Source of the DNA: Xaviernesmea oryzae
GTDB taxonomy: Bacteria > Pseudomonadota > Alphaproteobacteria > Rhizobiales > Rhizobiaceae
DNA length: 64,000 bases
Assembly: GCF_900109605.1 (NCBI RefSeq)
Contig: NZ_FOAM01000012.1
Span: 1-64,000, forward strand
Direction: 5' to 3'
The position numbers and the translations under genes were made by a program. The first letter of the stretch is position 1, and each line of letters opens with the position of its first letter. The notes below the pieces were generated by a model, which ran no database searches, was not told where the DNA came from, and saw only the letters and a program-made list of their open reading frames with translations. This document shows, in pieces, positions 58,548-64,000 of the stretch.

Positions 58548-59680
58548 AATCCCTCCCGCACCAGCCCGAGCGTTTTGGCGAGCGCCAACAGTTGCCGACC
58601 CGGCTCGCTCTTAGCCGGGAAATGGGACAACCCGTCTTTCAGCGCCTGGCGAGCCTCATCAGGCCGCCCCAGCACCATATAGGAGCGCATGAGCCGCTGC
58701 CAGCCTTCGGCATCCGCAGGCTGCGCCTTGAGCCGTGCCGCCAATCCGCTCACCATACCCTCGATCATCGCTTTTCGATCCGCCGGCTGCATGTCCTCTG
58801 CCGCAGCGATATCCGCGGTGCTGGGTCCGGCTGGCGCTGCCGGCTGCGGCGTGGGCGTGGGCGTGCCGAGCCGGGCGAGATGGCTTTGCACCAAGGCAAG
58901 CCAGGGCGCATTTGCAGGGGCCGATGCCGCGAGGTCCGCAAACGCCGCGCGGGCCTCGTCGGCGCGCCCGTTCTGTTCCAGGCCAAGGGCCAGATAGAAG
59001 CGCACGCCCGGATCTCCCGGCGCCAGGCTCAAAGCCCGCTGCAGCGCTTCGCGCGCGGCCGGCACGACCTGGCCATCGGCCGCCGCAATCAGCGTCTCGG
59101 CAAAACCGGCCAGTCTCTCCGGCGTATCGCCCAGGATCCGCAGGGCGTTTCTATAGGCTTCGACCGCGTCCTCCAGCCGGCCACGCCGGGCATAAACCGG
59201 CGCCAGCACATCCCAGCCGGCCCCATCATCGGGGTTGGCGACAAGTGCGGCTTCTACACGGGCGATCAGCACTTCGATATCGCCATCCGGCGTCGCCAGG
59301 CGTGCGGCCAGCGGCTGATCCGGAAGACCGGGACGTCCCATGGAGATATAGAGACCAAGACAGAGAAGCGGCAGAAGAACGACGATCGCAGCCTGCGCGA
59401 GAAGGCCCGCGCGCGGCGTGTCACGTACCCGGCGCTCCGATGCTTCCGCGTCCACGGCGGCGATCAGCCGCCGGCCGATCTCGGCGCGGGCGCGCTCGGC
59501 CTCGTCTGCCGCGACCAACCCCGAAGCCTTGTCGCGCTCGATCTCGGCCAGTTGATCGCGATAGACGGCCACATCGCCACGGGCAGCCACGGCGCTTCCT
59601 TTTTCGCCGCGCAACAGCGGAAGCATCAGCGCGATGGCGACGCAGGCCGTCAGAAACGAAACGAGAACCCAGAAGAGCAT
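58544..59680 (-). CDS. cycH: Cytochrome c biogenesis protein CcmI/CycH
   Basis: A 378-residue protein that presents apocytochrome c to the haem lyase. Two N-terminal membrane helices ([23 protein letters not shown] and [22 protein letters not shown]) flank a cytosolic loop with a coiled-coil-like [17 protein letters not shown]. The periplasmic part has TPR-like repeats ([50 protein letters not shown]). I start at the Met at 59680, where homologues begin. It is first in the cycHJKL order. Confidence 0.9.
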   Translation of the reverse strand: MLFWVLVSFLTACVAIALMLPLLRGEKGSAVAARGDVAVYRDQLAEIERDKASGLVAADEAERARAEIGRRLIAAVDAEASERRVRDTPRAGLLAQAAIVVLLPLLCLGLYISMGRPGLPDQPLAARLATPDGDIEVLIARVEAALVANPDDGAGWDVLAPVYARRGRLEDAVEAYRNALRILGDTPERLAGFAETLIAAADGQVVPAAREALQRALSLAPGDPGVRFYLALGLEQNGRADEARAAFADLAASAPANAPWLALVQSHLARLGTPTPTPQPAAPAGPSTADIAAAEDMQPADRKAMIEGMVSGLAARLKAQPADAEGWQRLMRSYMVLGRPDEARQALKDGLSHFPAKSEPGRQLLALAKTLGLVREGL

Positions 59681-59873
59681 CAGTCCGACATATCCTGCTT
59701 GGCGCCGCCGCTCCATGCGCCGCAGGCCGCATCAAGGAAAAGTGACGCCACAAGACATCGCGCCGGCAAAGCATGGTTTCGATCGCTGCCAACGGCGGAT
59801 AAAAGGCGACGCTGACCGGACTTTACCAAAACCGCACCGGCCATGCCCCGCGCCCCATTGCCGCAAGCCCACA

Positions 59874-60296
59874 TCAAAGCGGGGTCCACGTGCCATCGCT
59901 GTTGCGGCAGGCGACGCCGCGGGCGACCTGTTCCTGCCCATTGAAGGTCACCGTATGGCTCAGCTGCCGGCAATTCTGCGAGCCGACCTGATAGGGTGCA
60001 GCGGCGACGATCGAGCCCGTCACGCCTTTGCCCTGCCACTCCACCTCCTGCCCGCTCGGCGCAATTTCGAGCGCGCGATACTCCGCCGCCAGGGCGCGCT
60101 GATGATCGGCCGTCGAGAGCTTCAGCCCGCTCACACGGCCAATCACGCCCGGTCCCAGCGCCGCCAGATAAGCGGACGCGGCAGAACCGCCGGTATTGAC
60201 ACCCGTCAGCGATGGTTTGGCAGCGCCGGCACCGCAACCGGTCAAAACGGCGCACAGGCTGGCGAGCGACAGGGCCGAAAGCGCTCCCTTGATCAT
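59874..60296 (-). CDS. Surface lipoprotein, RT0821/Lpp0805-like
   Basis: A 140-residue exported protein. MIKGALSALSLASLCAVLTGC gives a lipoprotein signal with Cys21. The C-terminal half (NCRQLSHTVTFNGQEQVARGVACRNSDGTW) has the paired Cys and the CREF...GTACR.PDGSW pattern of the RT0821/Lpp0805 surface protein family. The frame extends upstream to 60527; a start at MMRLHDV (about 60412) is possible but would give an overlong signal. It sits between feuQ and cycH, and its role is unknown. Confidence 0.75.
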   Translation of the reverse strand: MIKGALSALSLASLCAVLTGCGAGAAKPSLTGVNTGGSAASAYLAALGPGVIGRVSGLKLSTADHQRALAAEYRALEIAPSGQEVEWQGKGVTGSIVAAAPYQVGSQNCRQLSHTVTFNGQEQVARGVACRNSDGTWTPL

Positions 60297-60548
60297 GCCA
60301 CGGTCGCGCCTGATATACGGGCGCACAGCTTCAAGAGCCGACATAAAGGTCAATATCAGGGTCGCGGGCGTCGCCTTCTGTCCGATCGTCACGTCATGCA
60401 GCCTCATCATCGATCTCTTCCGCCTTGTCGCATCTGATGACAGCGCAAACAAGTTGAGCCGATGGAAGATCTGGCAAAGCGCTGGCAGCAAGCGCATGCG
60501 ATCCCCCGGTTGTTTCCCTTCTGCCACAGGCGCTTGGCCGGAACGGCC

Positions 60549-61943
60549 TCATGCAACACCCGGCAGGACCAGCGTTGCCTTCAGGCCGCCGCGCTCCCCT
60601 CGGGAAAGGCCAAAGGCGCCGTGATATTCGCTGGCAATCTCGCGCACGATCGACAGGCCGAGCCCGGTGCCCGGCTTGCTCTCGTCCAGCCGTTTGCCGC
60701 GCTTGATTGCCTGCCCGATTTGCTCGGTCGTCAGGCCGGGCCCGTCATCCTCGACTTCGATGACGATCCAGCTGCGCCGGCCACCCTCCTGCCCGGCAGG
60801 AGCCTCCGGCGCCGGGGTGGCGGTGATGCGCACCTCGTTGGTCGCATAGCGGGCCGCATTTTCCAGGAGATTGCCAACCGTTTCCTCGACATCCTGCTGC
60901 TCCATGGCCAGCGTCAGCCCCGGCGGCAGGACGCTGAGCACGAAGCTGCGCTCGGGATTGAGCCGGCGCATGACGCGCACCAACCGCTCCAGCACCGTTT
61001 CGATATCAGTGCGGGCCAGAACCGATTCGCGCTGGGCGGCAATCCGCGCCCGGTTGAGATAGGTTTGCACCTGCGTCTGCATCGCATCCGCCTGGGCCCG
61101 CAGCAGATCGCCATGCGGCGCTTCGAGCACGCGCGCCTCGTTCATCAGTACGGCGATCGGCGTCTTTAGGGAATGGGCAAGATTGCCGACCTGCATGCGC
61201 GCGCGCTCGACAATGCGGCGGTTGCTCTCGATCAGCGCGTTGATCTCGCTCGCCAAAGGCTGGATCTCGCGCGGAAAGCTGCCATCCAGCCGCTCGCTCT
61301 CGCCGGCGCGGATCTTTTCCAGCGACCGGCGCGCCTGGTCCAGCGGGCGCAGGCCGAAGAGGATCGCCAGCGCGTTCATGCCCAGCCCGCCGAAACCGAA
61401 GATCGACAGCGCGAGATAGAGATTGCGGTTGAAATCGTTGATGTCGCTTTCCAGCACATTGCGGTTGCCCGCAACGCGAAAGCGGGCCGCATGGCCCTGA
61501 AGATCGAGGACGACCTCGGTCTCGGCCACCTCCACCTTGTTGTTGAAGGAATCGTGGGTGGTGTAAAAACGCTCATAGCGGATGTCGAACGGGACCTGAT
61601 CGACACTGGCGATCGGCAGCTTGCCGGTGCCAAGCGAGGTTGAGGCGAGCGGCGGCGTGTTGAATTCGCCGATCGGCTCGACGATCCAGTACCAGCCGGT
61701 CTGCGGCTGCGAGAAGCGCAGATCGCCAAGCGACGGGCTGCCGGCAAGCTGCTCGTTCTCGTTGACGACGATGGAATTGACGACGTTGTAGAGCTGGGCG
61801 CGCAACAGATCCTGAAAGCCGCGCTCCGAGCCCTGACGATAGAGCGCCGAGATTACGATCCCGATCACCACCAGCGACGAGACCGCCCAGATGGTGGAAA
61901 CCAGGAGCACGCGCGCGGTCAGAGACTGCGGCCGGAGGATCAT
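60549..61943 (-). CDS. feuQ: Sensor histidine kinase FeuQ
   Basis: A 464-residue kinase of the PhoQ-like type. Two membrane helices (about residues 10-32 and 172-192) flank a periplasmic domain. The phospho-acceptor is His257 in VGNLAHSLKTPIAVLMNEARV. The ATPase core has NLLENAARYA, DDGPGL and GTGLGLSIVREIASEYHG. In Rhizobium leguminosarum feuPQ lies beside cycHJKL and affects iron uptake. In Sinorhizobium FeuPQ controls cyclic glucan export (ndvA) and osmoadaptation, and FeuN restrains FeuQ. The same gene order here makes the name secure. Confidence 0.9.
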   Translation of the reverse strand: MILRPQSLTARVLLVSTIWAVSSLVVIGIVISALYRQGSERGFQDLLRAQLYNVVNSIVVNENEQLAGSPSLGDLRFSQPQTGWYWIVEPIGEFNTPPLASTSLGTGKLPIASVDQVPFDIRYERFYTTHDSFNNKVEVAETEVVLDLQGHAARFRVAGNRNVLESDINDFNRNLYLALSIFGFGGLGMNALAILFGLRPLDQARRSLEKIRAGESERLDGSFPREIQPLASEINALIESNRRIVERARMQVGNLAHSLKTPIAVLMNEARVLEAPHGDLLRAQADAMQTQVQTYLNRARIAAQRESVLARTDIETVLERLVRVMRRLNPERSFVLSVLPPGLTLAMEQQDVEETVGNLLENAARYATNEVRITATPAPEAPAGQEGGRRSWIVIEVEDDGPGLTTEQIGQAIKRGKRLDESKPGTGLGLSIVREIASEYHGAFGLSRGERGGLKATLVLPGVA

Positions 61944-61998
61944 GGTCGCCGTCCGGCCGAATGACTTGGCGCAACGGCGACAGGCGAAGCGCTTGCGC

Positions 61999-62682
61999 TC
62001 ATTTGACGTCCTTGCCGGCGGAGCCCGGCGCCTGCATGCGGTAACCCAGTCCGCGCACCGTTTCGATCAGGTCATTGCCGATCTTCTTGCGCAGCCGGCC
62101 GACAAAGACCTCGATCGTATTGGAATCACGGTCGAAATCCTGATCGTACATATGCTCGACGAGCTCGGTGCGCGAGACAACCTGGCCCATATGATGCATG
62201 AGATAGGACAGCAGGCGAAATTCGTGCGACGTCAGCTTCAGCGCCACGCCGTTCATCGTCGCCTTCGAGCCTTTGGTGTCGAGCCTGACGGGACCGCAGA
62301 CGATCTCAGACGTGGCATGGCCGGCAGCGCGGCGGATCAGCGCGCGGATGCGCGCCAGCACCTCTTCGACATGGAAGGGCTTCGTGACATAGTCGTCCGC
62401 GCCGGCGTCGATGCCCGCCACCTTGTCGCTCCATCGGTCGCGCGCGGTGAGAATCAAAACGGGCATGCGCTTGCCGTCGGCGCGCCATTTCTCCAGCACC
62501 GTGATGCCGTCCATTTCCGGCAGGCCGATATCGAGGATGATGGCGTCATAGGGCTCGCTATCGCCAAGATAATGCCCCTCCTCGCCGTCGAAGGCCTGAT
62601 CGACGACATAGCCGGCTTCCTTCAGCGTATCGGCCAGCTGCCGGTTGAGATTGGCGTCGTCCTCGACGACAAGAATGCGCAT
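61999..62682 (-). CDS. feuP: Response regulator FeuP
   Basis: A 227-residue OmpR/PhoP-type regulator. The acidic pair is D8-D9, the phospho-acceptor Asp51 in IILDIGLPEMDG, and Lys lies in VTKPFHVEEVLARI. The winged helix is LKLTSHEFRLLSYLMHHMGQVVSRTELVEHMYDQDFDRDSNTIEVFVGRLRKKI. I start at MRILVVEDD (62682). FeuQ follows 55 bases downstream and feuN lies 120 bases upstream. Confidence 0.92.
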   Translation of the reverse strand: MRILVVEDDANLNRQLADTLKEAGYVVDQAFDGEEGHYLGDSEPYDAIILDIGLPEMDGITVLEKWRADGKRMPVLILTARDRWSDKVAGIDAGADDYVTKPFHVEEVLARIRALIRRAAGHATSEIVCGPVRLDTKGSKATMNGVALKLTSHEFRLLSYLMHHMGQVVSRTELVEHMYDQDFDRDSNTIEVFVGRLRKKIGNDLIETVRGLGYRMQAPGSAGKDVK

Positions 62683-62803
62683 GACCGAACTCTTTTCCCC
62701 TTGCGGCATCAGGGCCTTGCGCCCATCCCCGCCTTCATAGACCAAAATCGAACGTAAAAGAGAAAAATACGACGCGTCAGCGGCGCACAGAGCCGACCCC
62801 GCG

Positions 62804-63058
62804 TTACATCGGCACGCGCACTGTCATCTTCTTCGGCCGGCCGCCATTACCGGGAATGAGCACGGTGATTACGCACTTGCCATCGCTTGTCGGCTGGGCG
62901 GACAAAAGCTCCCCGCCGGTTTCCGAAACAACCTGGGCCGCGGCCGCGCTGCAATCAGCGGCCGACACCCGGATCAAGGGTGGCGGTTCGTCAACGTTCT
63001 GCGGCGGGGCACCGGAAAGGCCCGCTGCGAGCGTCGCGATGAGCAGGGGTGACGACAT
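62804..63058 (-). CDS. feuN: FeuN-like small periplasmic modulator of FeuPQ
   Basis: An 84-residue exported protein. The first 17 or so residues are a signal (MSSPLLIATLAAGLSGAPP). The mature part (VSAADCSAAAAQVVSETGGE, then VITVLIPGNGGRPKKMTVRV) is PepSY-like and has two Cys (36 and 62) that could form a disulfide. The position just upstream of feuP and the size match FeuN of Sinorhizobium, an essential negative modulator acting on FeuQ. The ATG at 63058 has GGAAAG upstream; a GTG 5 codons earlier is possible. Confidence 0.8.
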   Translation of the reverse strand: MSSPLLIATLAAGLSGAPPQNVDEPPPLIRVSAADCSAAAAQVVSETGGELLSAQPTSDGKCVITVLIPGNGGRPKKMTVRVPM

Positions 63059-63218
63059 GAACGCACTTTCCACAAAGGGCCGGTGTATGAGAATTTGATA
63101 GCGAAACCTGTCTGAATGGCAAATGAATGTGGCGTCGCGAGGTATCGCAACGCCACATTGCGGCTCTGCACAAAACGCGGTGCAGGGCCAATCTGTTCAT
63201 CCGCCAGAGCGGCGCGCG

Positions 63219-63425
63219 TCAAACCAACCGATGGCGTGCGCGTAGCCGACCATAGATGGCAAGCAAGCCGCCGATCCCGCCGGTCAGCGCGGTCACCCCA
63301 TCCAGAATGCCGGTCTGGTCTTCCAGGCTCAAATCGACGCCCGCAACCTTGGCCAGCGCGGCCAGAAGCGCAATCAGCCCGCCCCAGACGGTGCGCGAGG
63401 CATACCAGTTCTTTTCCTCGGTCAT
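63219..63425 (-). CDS. Small holin-like membrane protein
   Basis: A 68-residue protein, MTEEKNWYASRTVWGGLIAL followed by further hydrophobic sequence and a basic tail GRLRARHRLV. The NWYxSRTVWGG start with one or two helices is typical of small holin-like proteins at the end of rhizobial gene-transfer-agent or prophage tail modules. AAGGAG lies 8 bases before the ATG at 63425. It is read right after the baseplate gene with a 20-base gap, which supports a phage-derived operon. Confidence 0.75.
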   Translation of the reverse strand: MTEEKNWYASRTVWGGLIALLAALAKVAGVDLSLEDQTGILDGVTALTGGIGGLLAIYGRLRARHRLV

Positions 63426-63445
63426 TCTATCACTCCTTCGTGAGG

Positions 63446-64000
63446 TTAAACGCGCAGAACGGCCTCGGCTACGAGGCCTGAGGCCACGACGCGACCGATC
63501 TGACTGACGCGGATTCGCAGGCTGTCTTGAGGCGAACCCCAATCCGTGCGCTCATCGGCCGCGCTATAGACGTGAGCAGGGCCCTGCACCGTCAGCGTCC
63601 GCTTCTGCGCGCCTGACGGGGACAGGATCTCAAGCCGATAGAGATCGTCCGGCTCGTCAAAGGGGATGTCGCCATCCGTCCAGGAGTCGGAGTCCACACG
63701 GCCACAGCGAATCCAAGAGAGGGCGATATCGCCCCTGGCCAAACGCCGGGCACTCAGATGCACCGGCGCCAACGGGGTTTGAGCGCGCAACCCGCCCGAG
63801 AAGGAAAAGGCTGCACTCGCGGCCTGCCCAGGCGTACCGGCGGCCCACCAGATCGGCCGACCGACCTCCTCGCTCGTCAGGCCAAGCGTGCGGACGGCGG
63901 CGTCGAGCTTGACGACGCGTGCGCCGGCTGGCGCACCGGCGGCCATGGCATCCGTGCTGCCGCCCAGGCCGCGCAGCAGGCCCGACAGCCGCCATTCTCC
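63446..64000 (-). CDS. Gene transfer agent baseplate multidomain protein ('megatron'), C-terminal end
   Basis: Only the last 185 or so residues are inside the window; the gene continues beyond position 64000. The visible part (GEWRLSGLLRGLGGSTDAM, then APAGARVVKLD, then APVHLSARRLARGDIALSWIRCGRVDSDSWTDGDIPFDEPDDLYRLEI) is the C-terminal pattern of the TIM-barrel-containing tail-tip protein of Rhodobacter-type gene transfer agents (orfg15). The upstream part of a GTA cluster is therefore expected to the right. Confidence 0.82.
   Translation of the reverse strand, partial: GEWRLSGLLRGLGGSTDAMAAGAPAGARVVKLDAAVRTLGLTSEEVGRPIWWAAGTPGQAASAAFSFSGGLRAQTPLAPVHLSARRLARGDIALSWIRCGRVDSDSWTDGDIPFDEPDDLYRLEILSPSGAQKRTLTVQGPAHVYSAADERTDWGSPQDSLRIRVSQIGRVVASGLVAEAVLRV

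Overview
The window is GC-rich chromosomal DNA of an alphaproteobacterium, almost certainly a member of the Rhizobiaceae. The evidence is a Ros/MucR zinc-finger regulator, a PleC-type developmental kinase, BluB, a DnaA-domain-IV/DUF6456 gene pair, and the gene order glnE - two-component system - degP - cycLKJH - feuQ - feuP - feuN known from Rhizobium and Sinorhizobium. I cannot name the genus from the sequence. No rRNA, tRNA or CRISPR array is visible.

Left edge (1-2500): an accessory patch. A decayed IS481-type transposase (one frameshift, one stop) is followed by an IS110-family element of about 1.13 kb, inserted inside a palindromic intergenic repeat. A second, uninterrupted copy of that repeat lies at 37.7-37.9 kb. 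The left non-coding end of the IS110 element holds short segments that match or complement both sides of its target and both of its own ends, as expected for a bridge RNA. Its recombinase gene is broken by one extra C.

2.5-25 kb: a DnaA-C-terminal-like protein with its DUF6456 partner; mucR with a gene-free upstream region of about 1.25 kb; a RibD-C reductase; a complete osmF/YehZYXW-type glycine betaine ABC transporter; msrB with a terminator; a glucoamylase (GH15) - zwf - polyphosphate-glucokinase-like set; a lipid kinase; DoxX; a YbhN-like membrane protein divergent from a GT2 + GT39 glycosyltransferase pair (probably envelope glycan or lipid modification); an L,D-transpeptidase lipoprotein; and ETF-ubiquinone oxidoreductase with a triple ACGT-box candidate operator upstream.

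25-38.5 kb: a YegD-like Hsp70, a divergent family-4 uracil-DNA glycosylase homologue, bluB, MFS and EamA exporters, pepN, a PleC-like histidine kinase, the second palindromic repeat, and a GreA/GreB-like factor.

38.8-46.8 kb: a full kdpFABCDE potassium-uptake operon, preceded by an extra 28-residue membrane peptide.

46.8-48.4 kb: a small accessory gap with a DUF1801 gene, a strong hairpin, and a 5' remnant of pxpA.

48.4-63.1 kb: an envelope and cytochrome block on the minus strand. It holds glnE, a histidine kinase/response regulator pair, degP, the cytochrome c maturation genes cycHJKL (ccmIEFH), a surface lipoprotein, feuQ-feuP and the small periplasmic modulator feuN.

Right edge (63.2-64 kb): a holin-like gene and the 3' end of a gene-transfer-agent baseplate 'megatron' gene, so a GTA cluster continues beyond the window.
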